Shown: positions 1-10,848 of the stretch, one piece after another | Position numbering within the stretch: position 1 is the first letter of the stretch | Layout: the number at the start of each line of letters is the position of its first letter | Assembly: GCF_000739915.1 (NCBI RefSeq) | Contig: NZ_BBJT01000012.1 | Coordinates: 1 to 64,000 of the forward strand | Direction of reading: 5' to 3' | Origin: Paenibacillus chitinolyticus NBRC 15660 | GTDB taxonomy: Bacteria > Bacillota > Bacilli > Paenibacillales > NBRC-103111 | DNA length: 64,000 bases | Translations under genes and position numbers: made by a program | The notes under the pieces: model-generated | Database searches by the model: none | Told to the model about the DNA's origin: nothing | Seen by the model: the letters and a program-made list of their open reading frames with translations, nothing else

Positions 1-31
1 TTTTAAATCTATGCTGGTTGTAAATTAGTTC

Positions 32-82
32 TGTTCAGTTTTCAAGGAGCTTACTTAATGTTTGCGTCACTTGCGGTGACAA
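32..82 (-). other. rRNA-operon-like 5' leader with CTTGAAAACTGAAC element
   Basis: The expected transcript from the promoter at 89-117 contains AAGCTCCTTGAAAACTGAAC (51-32). This short sequence recurs before and between 16S and 23S rRNA genes of low-GC Gram-positives and belongs to the rRNA processing and antitermination leader. The downstream gene is outside the window. Confidence 0.5.
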
Positions 83-88
83 GAACTA

Positions 89-117
89 ATATTATCAGGC
101 TTTTTAACTATTTGCAA
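89..117 (-). promoter_or_regulatory. Strong sigma-A promoter, probably of an rRNA operon leaving the window
   Basis: On the minus strand TTGCAA (117-112) and TAATAT (94-89) are separated by exactly 17 nt. Transcription would start near 82 and run off the left edge. The leader that follows carries the CTTGAAAACTGAAC element (about 46-33) typical of Bacillus and Paenibacillus rRNA operon leaders and spacers. I infer that a 16S rRNA gene lies just beyond position 1; no rRNA sequence is inside the window. Confidence 0.6.
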
Positions 118-312
118 CCCCTATTTTAAAAGAATTTTCTTCCAGGTGTTTAATGAGGTTGAAAAATGGGTACAAGCAAGAATTTTAGGCCTCCCAGCCC
201 TTTGAAATGCCGTGTATGGCTTCCGATTTCTCATAATGCACCGAGCAAGAGCGCACCGATACCAGTCTGCCGATGGAGTTCCTCTCACGAACTTCTCCTA
301 TATACAAAAGTA

Positions 313-344
313 GAGACAAGACCCGTACGAACGGGCCTTGTCTC
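313..344 (-). terminator. Rho-independent terminator of pcrB-pcrA-ligA
   Basis: A perfect 14-bp inverted repeat (GAGACAAGACCCGT with a 4-nt loop) lies 21 nt past the ligA stop. On the minus strand it is followed by a modest T-rich run. Confidence 0.75.
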
Positions 345-365
345 TTGTATCCAAACGGCGACCAA

Positions 366-2384
<2,019 letters not shown>

Positions 2385-2425
2385 CTATTTTCTTCCTCTC
2401 GTCTCATCTATTCCTTGAATTCGGG

Positions 2426-4759
2426 TTATTGCTTCGTAATCGGTGCAAATTTGGCCAAAAGCCGTTTGACGCCTACGGGCGCCGGGAAAGCGATCTGCAG
2501 CTCGGTATCGTCCCCCTTGCCTTTAACCGCCACGATGACACCTGTACCCCATTTGCCGTGGGATACCTTGTCGCCCATCTTGAAGTCTCCCGGCTGGCTT
2601 CCGGTTGCCGCAGGGGCCGTACGCGGCGTACTGCGCACCGTAGAGGCTTCCGGAGAAGTCTTGCCGAATGAGGAAGTCTGGCTCCCCCAGGAAGATCCGC
2701 TTGCGGACGATTGTCCGAAGCTTGTGGAGCCGGAGCTGCCGAAGCCGGAGGATGTGCGTCCCCCGAAGCTCGTACCGCCGCTGCGGGACCAGCCGGAGAA
2801 TGTGCTGCCCCCTCCGCCGGACGAGACGATCTCCATGAGCTCCTGCGGAATCTCTTTGAGGAACCGGGACGGCGGGTTAGTGCTTGTCCGGCCGAAAAGC
2901 ATCCGCATCCGGGCGCAGGAAAGGAACAGGTTTTCTTCGGCACGCGTGATGCCTACATAAGCCAGGCGCCGCTCTTCTTCCAGTTCCTCGTTGTCCGTGG
3001 CAGCGCGGCTGTGAGGGAAGACGCCTTCCTCCATGCCGATGATAAAGACGACGGGGAACTCCAGGCCTTTGGCGCTGTGCATAGTCATCAGGACGACCGA
3101 GTCCTGAGGTCCCTCATCTTTGTCCATCGTATCTATATCCGCAATAAGCGCGAGATCCGTCAGGAACGCGACAAGGGATTTGTCTTCATTGCGGGTTTCA
3201 AACTCGCTGGTAACCGATAAGAACTCGTCGATGTTCTCCAGACGGGACTTGGATTCCAGCGTATTCTCACGCTGCAGCTCCATCCGGTATTGGCTCATTT
3301 CCAGAACCTTCTCGGTAAGTTCCGTGACGGACAAGTAGTCCACCATCCGGTGAAGGTTATGGATCATGTCCCGGAAATCCGCAAGCGTGTTGCGCGTTCT
3401 CGCCGAAATTTCCAGCGATTCCACTTCATCGAGCATAGCGAACATCGAGATTCCCCGTCTGGCCGCGAAATCCGCCACCTTATCCAGAGTAGTATCCCCA
3501 ATTCCCCGTTTAGGAACATTCACGACCCGCGTCAGACTGATATCATCGTCCGGATTGGAGATAAGTCTTAAGTAAGCCAGAATATCCTTGATCTCTTTGC
3601 GGTCGTAGAACTTGACGCCTCCCACGATCTGATAAGGAATATCGGATTTAATTAAAATTTCCTCGATGACCCGGGATTGGGCATTGGTCCGGTACAGGAT
3701 CGCGTGATCCCCGTATTTTTGTGCGGAACCGACGTTCTTATTGATTTCACCGGCGATAAAATACCCCTCGTCATGCTCGGAATCCGCCTGGTATACCCGG
3801 ATTTTGCTGCCTTCGCCTTTGTCGGTCCAGAGATTCTTGGCTTTGCGGCCCGTATTGTTGCCGATCACCTTATTGGCCGCCTGCAGAATGGTCGAAGTGG
3901 AGCGGTAATTCTGCTCCAGCAAAATGGTCGTGGCGTTCGGATAATCTTCCTCGAAGTTGAGGATGTTCGTGATATCCGCTCCCCGCCAGCGGTAAATGGA
4001 TTGGTCGGAGTCACCTACGACACAGAGATTCTTGGATTTGTCCGCCAGCATCTGGCACAGCATATACTGGGCGCGGTTCGTATCCTGATACTCATCCACG
4101 TGTATGAAGCGGAATTTATTTTGATAAAAGTCCAGAACTTCAGGCACATCGGTAAAAAGCTGGATCGTCGCCATAATGAGATCGTCGAAATCCAGGGAGT
4201 TGTTGCTTTTGAGTTTTTTCTGGTACAGGGTATAGACTTTGGCCACCAGACCGTCAAAATAATCCCCGATCTTCTGCTCAAAACGCTGAGGGGTAACCAG
4301 TTCGTTCTTGGCTGTGCTGATTGCGGCCTGAACGGCTTTGGGCTCGAATTTCTTTGTATCGATGTTGAGCTCTTTCATGCAAGTTTTAATAACGGATAAT
4401 TGATCGCCGGAATCCAAGATGGAAAAATTCGAAGTGAACCCGATCCGGTCGATATCGCGGCGGAGAATCCGCACGCACATGGAGTGGAACGTGGAGACCC
4501 AGATGTCATTGGCGGACGGGCCCACAAGCTGTTCGACCCGTTCACGCATTTCGCGTGCGGCTTTGTTGGTAAACGTGATGGCCAGGATGCTCCAAGGGGC
4601 CACCCGTTTCGCTCCGATCAAATACGCGATTCTGTGGGTCAGCACCCGGGTCTTGCCGCTCCCCGCTCCCGCCATAATGAGAAGAGGCCCTTCGGTCGCT
4701 TCCACGGCTTTACGCTGCTGAGGGTTGAGCTTCTGAACGGCTTGCTGTATATCAATCAT
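2426..4759 (-). CDS. pcrA: ATP-dependent DNA helicase PcrA (UvrD family)
   Basis: PcrA is a superfamily 1A 3'-5' helicase for nucleotide excision repair, rolling-circle replication and removal of RecA. The 777 residues show Walker A AGAGSGKT near residue 30, Walker B VDEYQDTN near 222, and the other SF1 motifs ([25 protein letters not shown]). A glycine/serine/threonine-rich linker of about 60 residues precedes a C-terminal Tudor-like module ([15 protein letters not shown]), which in this family binds RNA polymerase. The ATG follows AAGGAAGG. It lies 49 nt downstream of pcrB and 41 nt upstream of ligA, so the three are probably co-transcribed. Confidence 0.97.
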   Translation of the reverse strand: MIDIQQAVQKLNPQQRKAVEATEGPLLIMAGAGSGKTRVLTHRIAYLIGAKRVAPWSILAITFTNKAAREMRERVEQLVGPSANDIWVSTFHSMCVRILRRDIDRIGFTSNFSILDSGDQLSVIKTCMKELNIDTKKFEPKAVQAAISTAKNELVTPQRFEQKIGDYFDGLVAKVYTLYQKKLKSNNSLDFDDLIMATIQLFTDVPEVLDFYQNKFRFIHVDEYQDTNRAQYMLCQMLADKSKNLCVVGDSDQSIYRWRGADITNILNFEEDYPNATTILLEQNYRSTSTILQAANKVIGNNTGRKAKNLWTDKGEGSKIRVYQADSEHDEGYFIAGEINKNVGSAQKYGDHAILYRTNAQSRVIEEILIKSDIPYQIVGGVKFYDRKEIKDILAYLRLISNPDDDISLTRVVNVPKRGIGDTTLDKVADFAARRGISMFAMLDEVESLEISARTRNTLADFRDMIHNLHRMVDYLSVTELTEKVLEMSQYRMELQRENTLESKSRLENIDEFLSVTSEFETRNEDKSLVAFLTDLALIADIDTMDKDEGPQDSVVLMTMHSAKGLEFPVVFIIGMEEGVFPHSRAATDNEELEEERRLAYVGITRAEENLFLSCARMRMLFGRTSTNPPSRFLKEIPQELMEIVSSGGGGSTFSGWSRSGGTSFGGRTSSGFGSSGSTSFGQSSASGSSWGSQTSSFGKTSPEASTVRSTPRTAPAATGSQPGDFKMGDKVSHGKWGTGVIVAVKGKGDDTELQIAFPAPVGVKRLLAKFAPITKQ

Positions 4760-4808
4760 GAAATTACCTTCCTTCCACGGCTGACCGGCCGAAACCGATC
4801 CCCGCTTG

Positions 4809-5495
4809 TTATATCAACGCCCGCACTGTTTCCAGCGCCCGGTCCAAATCTTCATATATAAGGTTGCCGACCACAATCGTATCGGCGGCTTCGGCCGCCA
4901 GCTTCGCTTTCTCGGGACCGTCAATGCCGCCGCCGTAGAAAAGCCGGGTGCCTTCGAGGACACTTCTCGTCCTTCGGACAAGCTCCATATCGCCGAAAGT
5001 TCCGCTGTATTCCACATAAAAAATCGGCAGCCGCAGCAGATGCTCCGCCATGCGGGCATAAGCCACAACGTCACGCTCGGTCAGGTCCGTACGGGCTGCC
5101 GTCACTTTCGCGGCGGTAGATTCTCCGTTCAGAATGACGTAGCCTTCGACAAGAATTTCGTTCCAGTCCATGATAGCCCCGTATTCTTTGAGCGCCTCGT
5201 GATGCCGTCCGAGAATCCACTGGGGATCTCCGGCATTAAGCACCATCGGGATAAAAAACAGGTCAAAGCCCGGCACAATCGCTTCCGCATCGGACACTTC
5301 CAAAATGCAAGGCACTTCAAATCCGCGTATCCGGGCAAGCAGATCCACGGTATTGTCAAACGTTACGCCGGACGAGCCGCCGACAAGAATGGCATCGGTG
5401 CCGGACAAGCAAATACGCTCCAGAGCCTCATCGGATATTTCCCGGTCGGGGTCGAGCTTAAAAACATGTTTCCAGGTTGAGCTGTCTACGATCAA
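4809..5495 (-). CDS. pcrB: Heptaprenylglyceryl phosphate synthase PcrB
   Basis: PcrB is a TIM-barrel prenyltransferase that joins heptaprenyl diphosphate to sn-glycerol-1-phosphate, giving an archaeal-type ether lipid found in Bacillales. At 228 residues it equals the B. subtilis protein. Diagnostic stretches are [26 protein letters not shown] and VVGN (phosphate and substrate binding). The likely start is TTG at 5495, with GGAGG 11 nt upstream; no in-frame ATG comes before the conserved N-terminus. First gene of pcrB-pcrA-ligA. Confidence 0.93.
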   Translation of the reverse strand: MIVDSSTWKHVFKLDPDREISDEALERICLSGTDAILVGGSSGVTFDNTVDLLARIRGFEVPCILEVSDAEAIVPGFDLFFIPMVLNAGDPQWILGRHHEALKEYGAIMDWNEILVEGYVILNGESTAAKVTAARTDLTERDVVAYARMAEHLLRLPIFYVEYSGTFGDMELVRRTRSVLEGTRLFYGGGIDGPEKAKLAAEAADTIVVGNLIYEDLDRALETVRALI

Positions 5496-5702
5496 AACGT
5501 TTCTTCCCTCCGCTCAAGCATAGGCGTAAATAAACCGCCTGTCTGCACTTCAATACCCTCAGTCTATGCTACGCGTCCGGGTGTGTCAAATCAGGAAACA
5601 GACCTCTTTTTATTATAAAACAGGAATGTACGTTCGCGAAAGAGGAACTTCCATTTTGAGAGGTGGGAGTGAGAGGAAGTTGGCGCTTAGAGCCTGGAAA
5701 AT

Positions 5703-5743
5703 AAAAAAAGAAACCGGTCCGAACGCGAGGTTCGTCCGGTTTC
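5703..5743 (-). terminator. Rho-independent terminator after the lipoprotein gene
   Basis: The stem GAAACCGG/CCGGTTTC carries an inner CGAAC/GTTCG stem. On the minus strand it runs into seven T residues, about 45 nt past the stop at 5787. The rest of 5496-5786 shows no gene: one short open frame there crosses this terminator and is not supported. Confidence 0.8.
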
Positions 5744-5786
5744 GGCTTCTCGGGATACACGGTTATGTAGGCCTTAAAGGTCCGGA

Positions 5787-6209
5787 TTACTTTTTAATCG
5801 TTACATCGAATACTTTTTCCACATTTAAAGGAACATGATCGTTCTGTTGAAGGGACAGTTTGATCGTATGCTTGCCCGGAGGGATGTTTTCCAGACGGAC
5901 CGGGGCGTCTGTCTTCAGCATCGCTTTCTGAACGCCGTCCACGTAAATGTGGAGGTGGCCTTCCCCTTGTTTGGGCGCCGCGCCCATGCTGTCGCCCGCG
6001 ATTTTCAAATTGCTGACCTTGTAGGAAATAACGGCGGATGTGCCTTCCTGCGTTAAGGTTGCGTCGATAGTCGGGGCCGCGCCTGAAACGGCCGAACCGC
6101 CTACCTGTTCCGATTTGTTCTGGAAGCCGCATGCCGTTAAAGCTCCGCTGCAGGCAAAGATGAGGAGAAGCATGAGCACAAAAGATCGTTTACCGCTTAT
6201 TTTACGCAT
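5787..6209 (-). CDS. Small secreted lipoprotein with a HLHIYVDG / GKHTI domain
   Basis: This gene encodes a 140-residue exported lipoprotein of unknown function. A basic N-terminus and hydrophobic stretch lead to the lipobox LTAC near residue 27, so the mature protein should be anchored to the outer face of the membrane. The rest is one beta-rich domain with GHLHIYVDG, IPPGKHTIKL and NDHVPL. The His/Gly pattern resembles DUF4399/DUF6130-type periplasmic proteins, but I cannot assign the family firmly. The ATG has AAGGAGTG upstream. It stands alone between a terminator and a divergent HNH gene. Confidence 0.75.
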   Translation of the reverse strand: MRKISGKRSFVLMLLLIFACSGALTACGFQNKSEQVGGSAVSGAAPTIDATLTQEGTSAVISYKVSNLKIAGDSMGAAPKQGEGHLHIYVDGVQKAMLKTDAPVRLENIPPGKHTIKLSLQQNDHVPLNVEKVFDVTIKK

Positions 6210-6352
6210 GATTTAGACACTCCTTCGGTTAATAAAATGGCCGGGAGGGACATCCCTGTAACTTGTATATGTGGCGCAATGAGGAAACATGCCAGTATCT
6301 TCGGCAAGGGTATACTGTAAACGGCGAAACGCACCGGAAGGAAGAGGCGAAT

Positions 6353-6652
6353 ATGGTTAAAAAGAGCGAGCAGGGAACTTGCGAATTATGCGGACGCCAC
6401 GAGGTGAAACGGACCGAACATCACTTGATTCCGAAGGAAAAAGGAGGCACCTTTCTGCCTACGGCTATGCTTTGCATTCCTTGCCATAAGCAGATTCACG
6501 CTCTGTTTACGAACAAACAGCTGGAGCGGGGTCTTCATACGCTTGATGCGCTGCGCGACGATGAACGGATGCGGGCTTTCCTGAAGTGGATCCGCAAGCA
6601 GCCATCGGCGTCACTTCCCCGAATCCGCAAGTCCCGGGAATTACGGCAATAA
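6353..6652 (+). CDS. HNH-type zinc protein, YisB-like
   Basis: This encodes a 99-residue protein with an HNH/zinc pattern: CELCGR near residue 9, EHHLIPKEKGG near 23 and CIPCHKQIH near 42. It resembles the short HNH family typified by B. subtilis YisB. A nuclease activity follows from the family and is not shown here. The basic C-terminal tail (RKQPSASLPRIRKSRELRQ) could bind nucleic acid. I chose the ATG at 6353 because GGAAGAGG lies just upstream; an upstream in-frame start at 6263 has no ribosome binding site. Confidence 0.8.
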   Translation: MVKKSEQGTCELCGRHEVKRTEHHLIPKEKGGTFLPTAMLCIPCHKQIHALFTNKQLERGLHTLDALRDDERMRAFLKWIRKQPSASLPRIRKSRELRQ

Positions 6653-6681
6653 AAAAACGCCTTTCGAGGAGGCGTTTTTTT
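6651..6681. terminator. Bidirectional terminator between HNH and coat-like genes
   Basis: AAAAAAACGCCT pairs with AGGCGTTTTTTT around a short loop. Both strands end in seven T residues, so it serves the convergent genes ending at 6652 (plus) and 6736 (minus). Confidence 0.88.
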
Positions 6682-6735
6682 GAGGATGGTACTCTCGGAA
6701 GAGGCGCCGGTGGACTTGATGGACCGGAAACGCCG

Positions 6736-7980
6736 TTAACCCTGTGGACGGTAAGAAGGCGGCCTGCCGTCCTCTCCCCTATACGGGGAGTTGTAAGGCT
6801 GCTGGGCAGGCGGCGCCGCGGGCGGCGTCGGGCCGGACTGCTGCGGCTGGCGGGCGTAAGGCTGCCCGTAGCGCCGGGACTGGCCGTAAGGCTCACGAGC
6901 CGAAGCTGGGGCCGGAGCCGGATTGCGGAAGCCGCCGTAGGACGGCGCAACCGGCACGCCGGAAGGAGATGCGGGCTGCCCGTAAGCCACGGGTGGCGCT
7001 GCTGTGGCAGGCGTGCCGTAAGGCGCCGCTCCGCCTGTGGCAGGACGGCCGTACGGGGAGCGCGGAGCTGTATACGGCCGGGCGAGGCTTCCCGCCGGTG
7101 CGGGAGCCGGCTGCTCGGGCGCTGCGGAAGCGGGGGCGCCTCCATACCGCGACGGGGACAGAGGCGCGGGCGTGGTGCTTGCCGTCGGTGCGGGGGCCGG
7201 CTGTTCGGGCCCTGCGGAAGCAGGCGCGCCTCCGAAGCGCGACGGGGACAGCGGCGCGGGCACGGGGCTTGTCGCCGGTGCGGGGGCTGACTGCTCGGGC
7301 GCTGTGGGCGCGGGTGCGCCTCCGAACCGCGACGGGGACAGAGGCGCGGGCACGGCACTTGCCGCCGGTGCGGGGGCCGGCTGCTCGAGCGCTGCGGAAG
7401 CGGACGCACTCGTTTCCGCCGCTTCCGCGGAAACGGACTCTTCTTCATCCGAGACTGACGGCTCGGAATAATAGACGTCCCCGTATGAAGAATCATAGAC
7501 GGAAGACGAGGAAAGAGAAGAATAGTAATCGGGACGCTCTCCGAATATTTCAAGTTCTTTCTCTTCATATGTAAGAGGGTCCGATATGGTTTCAGCCTCC
7601 CTGAGAACTTGAAAAACTGCTTCCGGCGACTCCCCCGTTTCAGCTTCTGTCGCTTCTATTCCAGCAAAATCTTTCCGAATAGCGGCTTCCAGCTCGGAAA
7701 GCGCCCGGTCATGGCTGGCAATCTCCTGCAGCACGTCTTCCCCGCTGGCGTTTTGGACCTTCTTCTTGTCCCCGCGACCGGCCAGAAGCCTGTACAGCTT
7801 ATCCTGATCATCCAGCGTCTGCTGGAGAAGCTGGCGGTAAAGAGCGCGAATGCCAGGCTGCCGGGCATCCCATGCGGCCGATGCGTACCTGGACGCAAGC
7901 CTTTTAAAATCGGCCATCGTCCGTTCGGCAGCCTCCCATTGTTTCTCTCCGGCTTGATCCGTTTGAAGTTCCTGTTTCAT
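6736..7980 (-). CDS. CotF-like spore coat protein with Ala/Pro-rich repeat tail
   Basis: The protein has 414 residues in two halves. The N-terminal ~130 residues are helical and resemble the coat F/ferritin-like fold (FKRLASRYASAAWDARQP, then ALYRQLLQQTLDDQDKLYRLL). The rest is low complexity, dominated by Ala, Pro, Ser, Gly and Tyr, with a 30-residue unit (EQPAPAP ... PAPLSPSRFGGAPA) repeated three times plus a degenerate copy, then Tyr/Arg/Gln-rich sequence (SRRYGQPYARQPQQSGP). Such tails are common in spore surface proteins. The ATG at 7980 has GGTGG upstream. A smaller CotF-like gene lies just upstream, so both may be expressed during sporulation. Function inferred. Confidence 0.65.
   Translation of the reverse strand: MKQELQTDQAGEKQWEAAERTMADFKRLASRYASAAWDARQPGIRALYRQLLQQTLDDQDKLYRLLAGRGDKKKVQNASGEDVLQEIASHDRALSELEAAIRKDFAGIEATEAETGESPEAVFQVLREAETISDPLTYEEKELEIFGERPDYYSSLSSSSVYDSSYGDVYYSEPSVSDEEESVSAEAAETSASASAALEQPAPAPAASAVPAPLSPSRFGGAPAPTAPEQSAPAPATSPVPAPLSPSRFGGAPASAGPEQPAPAPTASTTPAPLSPSRYGGAPASAAPEQPAPAPAGSLARPYTAPRSPYGRPATGGAAPYGTPATAAPPVAYGQPASPSGVPVAPSYGGFRNPAPAPASAREPYGQSRRYGQPYARQPQQSGPTPPAAPPAQQPYNSPYRGEDGRPPSYRPQG
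7109..7378 (-). repeat. Three 90-bp tandem repeats inside the coat-like gene
   Basis: Units at about 7109-7198, 7199-7288 and 7289-7378 are near-identical; each contains a GCGACGGGGACAG block and a CGCGGGC block. A partial copy follows on the high-coordinate side. Because 90 is divisible by 3, gain or loss of units keeps the frame. Confidence 0.85.
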
Positions 7981-8061
7981 TTGCAGCCACCTCCATTTAA
8001 TTCATACGGTCTGTTCATAAAGATCCTCTACAGCTTAGAGCCGGAGATTTAAGGTGCCGGG

Positions 8062-8310
8062 TCATAGTTCCGTGCTTCTGAGCGCAGCAAGAAGCTGCCG
8101 GGCACAACTGAGCCGGAGCACGGCTAATTGCTCCAGCACTCCCCTCAGCTCTACATCCGTTGAAGATTCCGCTTCTTCGGCACAGCGTTTGGCCAGCGTA
8201 TGTTCAAAACGAATCAGATCCCCTAACGATTGAAGCTCCGGAAGAGTGACCCTTTCCAATTGTTCTTCTTTGTAAACAGCACGATGCTCTCCGGCATGAC
8301 TGATTGCCAT
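8062..8310 (-). CDS. Small CotF-like helical protein
   Basis: This encodes an 82-residue helical protein. The segment LQSLGDLIRFEHTLAKRC and following DVELRGVLEQLAVL match the spacing of CotF-like coat proteins in spore formers. I chose ATG 8310 because AGGGGG lies 8 nt upstream; an in-frame ATG at 8352 has no ribosome binding site. It lies 81 nt upstream of the larger CotF-like gene on the same strand. Confidence 0.6.
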   Translation of the reverse strand: MAISHAGEHRAVYKEEQLERVTLPELQSLGDLIRFEHTLAKRCAEEAESSTDVELRGVLEQLAVLRLSCARQLLAALRSTEL

Positions 8311-8404
8311 TCCCTCAACCCCCTGATCGGATGTTTTTAATAGCATGCCCATTTTTTACCCATCTTATGTGATTCATTCCCCCTTAGCACAAGCGGCTTA
8401 AAGC

Positions 8405-8440
8405 AAAAAAAGAATAAAAGCATCGTGCGCTTTTATTCTT
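8405..8440 (-). terminator. Terminator of the Gld-type ABC operon
   Basis: AGAATAAAAGC and its complement form an 11-bp stem with a 7-nt loop, followed on the minus strand by a T run. It lies about 100 nt past the DUF4340 stop. The rest of 8311-8537 holds nothing I can recognise. Confidence 0.8.
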
Positions 8441-8537
8441 CAGGTTCCTTCCGTCTAATAACGGAGGGAATGCAGACTAGGTTCTCTTTTTCAATGACTT
8501 ATAAAAGTTCTGCGGGCATTAGGGGGCCCTATTAAGG

Positions 8538-9458
8538 CTACCCCTTTTTCACATTAGAAGCCGCCACTTCTTCCATGGCCGCCTGCGGAATGGCGTAGGC
8601 CCAGTCTCCAGCCTGCTTGGCGATCCATACGGATTTGCCGTCGGAGCGGCCGCTGTACGTATCTTTCATCTCTTTGCCATCCACGGTCCGGACAACTTCC
8701 AGCGTCCATTCCCCCGGCTTAATCGCCTCATCGGCGGCCCGTTTCGGCATTTCCTCCGTTTTCATGAATAGCAGCTTATCCAGAACCTGGGTCGCCTCCG
8801 CCCCCTCGATCTCACGATCCGGCAGCTTCCATTTGGACTGGGCCGCCGATTTATCCGGTTCGTTCTTCGTCAGGGACCATTTATGATCCTTCCAGGAGAA
8901 CGTGACGCTTTTTACCTGATCGTAATCGAATTTGACCGGACTCGTTTCCACAAAATCCAGCGGCGACTTATTCAAGACGGATAGTGAGGACTCTCCCACT
9001 TGGTAGACGGCAGGAGAGCTTCCCAGTTGTACATAAACGTACCCTTCCACTGGCGTAGGCGAACCGGCCTTCACTTCCTGAGAAGTGCCGTCCGCAAGCT
9101 GTACCTTATAGACGGATGAAGGCTTGTCGAGTCCGTATTTAGCCAGATCGGACGCCTTATCTTCCACGATCCTTTCCTGTGTCAGCAAATTAAAAGAATC
9201 CATCCAGCCTTCGGTCAAGTTGGGATTAAGCGGAGCAGCCGAGGGCTTGGTCATCGACCATTCGCCGTCCTTACGAACCAGTTCCGTCTGCTGGTCTCCG
9301 CTCAAGATGGAGAAACTTTGGACATCCGCAACATTTACATGGACAAGAGGCTTGGATGTCTCCGCTTCTTTTTCCATGAAAAAATCCTGGCTCCAGGCAT
9401 ACCAGAGACCGCCCAGAAACACGAGAATCAAAAGCAGCGCGGGCGCGAATTTTTTCAC
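8538..9458 (-). CDS. DUF4340 membrane-anchored protein of Gld-type ABC system
   Basis: This encodes 306 residues with one N-terminal transmembrane helix (ALLLILVFLGGLWYAW) and a long extracytoplasmic part with repeated DUF4340-type segments (for example YGLDKPSSVYKVQLADGT, KVTF-like SVTFSWKDHKWSLTK). DUF4340 proteins are usually the last gene of GldA/F/G-like ABC operons; their biochemical role is unknown. The start is GTG 9458, which overlaps the GldG-like stop in a GTGA junction and has GGAGGAGGAG in the end of that gene, implying translational coupling. A longer in-frame GTG at 9476 would lack this site. Confidence 0.85.
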   Translation of the reverse strand: MKKFAPALLLILVFLGGLWYAWSQDFFMEKEAETSKPLVHVNVADVQSFSILSGDQQTELVRKDGEWSMTKPSAAPLNPNLTEGWMDSFNLLTQERIVEDKASDLAKYGLDKPSSVYKVQLADGTSQEVKAGSPTPVEGYVYVQLGSSPAVYQVGESSLSVLNKSPLDFVETSPVKFDYDQVKSVTFSWKDHKWSLTKNEPDKSAAQSKWKLPDREIEGAEATQVLDKLLFMKTEEMPKRAADEAIKPGEWTLEVVRTVDGKEMKDTYSGRSDGKSVWIAKQAGDWAYAIPQAAMEEVAASNVKKG

Positions 9459-10843
9459 CCTTTTCTCCTCCTCCACCAGATAAACCCGCCGAGCAGCAGG
9501 AAGATCAGCGGCATAAAGACGATCGCCACGAAAAAGATCGTTTTGGCCTGTCCTGGCGTTAAAGCAGCGGTTTGATACGCTTCATTCTGTCTGGGCCGGA
9601 TCGTCACCTGATCTTTCTTCTCCTGAAGCCACCCGATGCTGTTCATCGCAAAATCGCGGTTTCCCTGCACGTTGATCTCCTGATCCATCAGGAATGTGGA
9701 ACCACCGAGTATGACGGCCTTAGGCTTGCTGTCTTTATCTTCTACGGCATAGCCCAGGTTGAGCGGACCCTTCACATCGTTGTCGTCCTGATTCGTCTGG
9801 GATTTCATCAACCCGGCGATATCCGTTTCACCGTATGCTTGAGCCGATGTCTTCAAGATCGGCGTGCTTTTGAAATCGCCCTCTTCCTGGGCATTCAGGG
9901 CTACTGCCAGCGACATCATCGTCAGGAGATTGTAGTTTTTCAGCTTTGTTGTAATATCGTGATCCCCGTACTCCGGAATAATCGTAAGCGGATCGTACAG
10001 GGTGCTCTGCTTCGCTTCGATGGCGACCGCATGCTGGTCCTTAACACCGTACGTATTCATGAGAGCGTCAATGTTTTTCCATTTGGACGCCATTTCCTGG
10101 CTGAAGCCCAGGGAGACGTACAGCTTGCCTTTTCCGCTCAGGTACTGCTTGATCAGTTCCGCCTCTTTGTCGTTCAAATCGGTTTGGGGACCGATCAGAA
10201 ACAGCATGTCGGCATCGTCCGGAATTTTGCCTTCCCGGTATAGATTAAGATCTTTAACCGTATAGTTTTCGCCCTCCAAGCTTGATTTCAAAACGGTCAT
10301 TTCCTGGAGTGTAATTTCCTGGTGCCCCGATAAGAAATACACCGTATGCTTTTCGGTGCTGGTCAGACTTTTGACGGCCTGGGTCATCTTCTCTTCCCCT
10401 GCGAACTGATAAGATCCGGAGCCTTGGCCGGCCGTGAACATTTCCTGGAAGGTGATCACTTTTTTCTGGCTTCCGCTTTCGAAAACAAGACTGCTCTGTT
10501 GAACGCCGTACTGCTGGACTTTGGAAGGCTCTTTCAGCATGTCGTACTGATTATACGTAATCTTGCCCGTACGCTTGCTGTATTCCTGAACCATATCCGT
10601 CACTTCGCGGGTCAGCACGCCGTCCGGATCCTCCTGAGGATTCGTAAAGGCCGTGACATGAATGTCCTTGCCCAGATCTTTGAGAGTTCCCAGCGTTTGA
10701 TCCGAGAGTGTGTACATTTTGTTTTTGGATAAATCGAGCTGAAAATCTTTCAACGAATGAAGAAAGAAGGTCAACAGAATAAAAATTCCGATGACGGCGA
10801 CTGAAATCACCGCCGTATTTGTACCGCGCAGCCATTTCTTCAT
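9455..10843 (-). CDS. GldG-like extracytoplasmic ABC component
   Basis: The 462-residue protein has an N-terminal transmembrane helix (AVISVAVIGIFILLTFF), a large extracytoplasmic GldG/IFT52-like domain (starting DLSKNKMYTLSDQT, with IHVTAF and VYFLSGHQE) and a C-terminal helix (IFFVAIVFMPLIFLLLGG) followed by WWRRRKG. Despite the name this family is widespread in non-gliding Firmicutes. The start is ATG 10843: GGAGGTGA lies 5 nt upstream, inside a longer in-frame reading. It begins 5 nt after the permease stop and overlaps the DUF4340 gene by 4 nt. Confidence 0.87.
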   Translation of the reverse strand: MKKWLRGTNTAVISVAVIGIFILLTFFLHSLKDFQLDLSKNKMYTLSDQTLGTLKDLGKDIHVTAFTNPQEDPDGVLTREVTDMVQEYSKRTGKITYNQYDMLKEPSKVQQYGVQQSSLVFESGSQKKVITFQEMFTAGQGSGSYQFAGEEKMTQAVKSLTSTEKHTVYFLSGHQEITLQEMTVLKSSLEGENYTVKDLNLYREGKIPDDADMLFLIGPQTDLNDKEAELIKQYLSGKGKLYVSLGFSQEMASKWKNIDALMNTYGVKDQHAVAIEAKQSTLYDPLTIIPEYGDHDITTKLKNYNLLTMMSLAVALNAQEEGDFKSTPILKTSAQAYGETDIAGLMKSQTNQDDNDVKGPLNLGYAVEDKDSKPKAVILGGSTFLMDQEINVQGNRDFAMNSIGWLQEKKDQVTIRPRQNEAYQTAALTPGQAKTIFFVAIVFMPLIFLLLGGFIWWRRRKG

Positions 10844-10848
10844 CGCTG

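Noticed and set aside
5566-5838. 90-codon plus-strand open frame
   Set aside because: It crosses a terminator and the 3' end of the lipoprotein gene on the other strand, and has no ribosome binding site or recognisable domain.
7109-7378. CRISPR-like periodic repeat
   Set aside because: The units are 90-bp contiguous coding repeats without spacers, not a CRISPR array.
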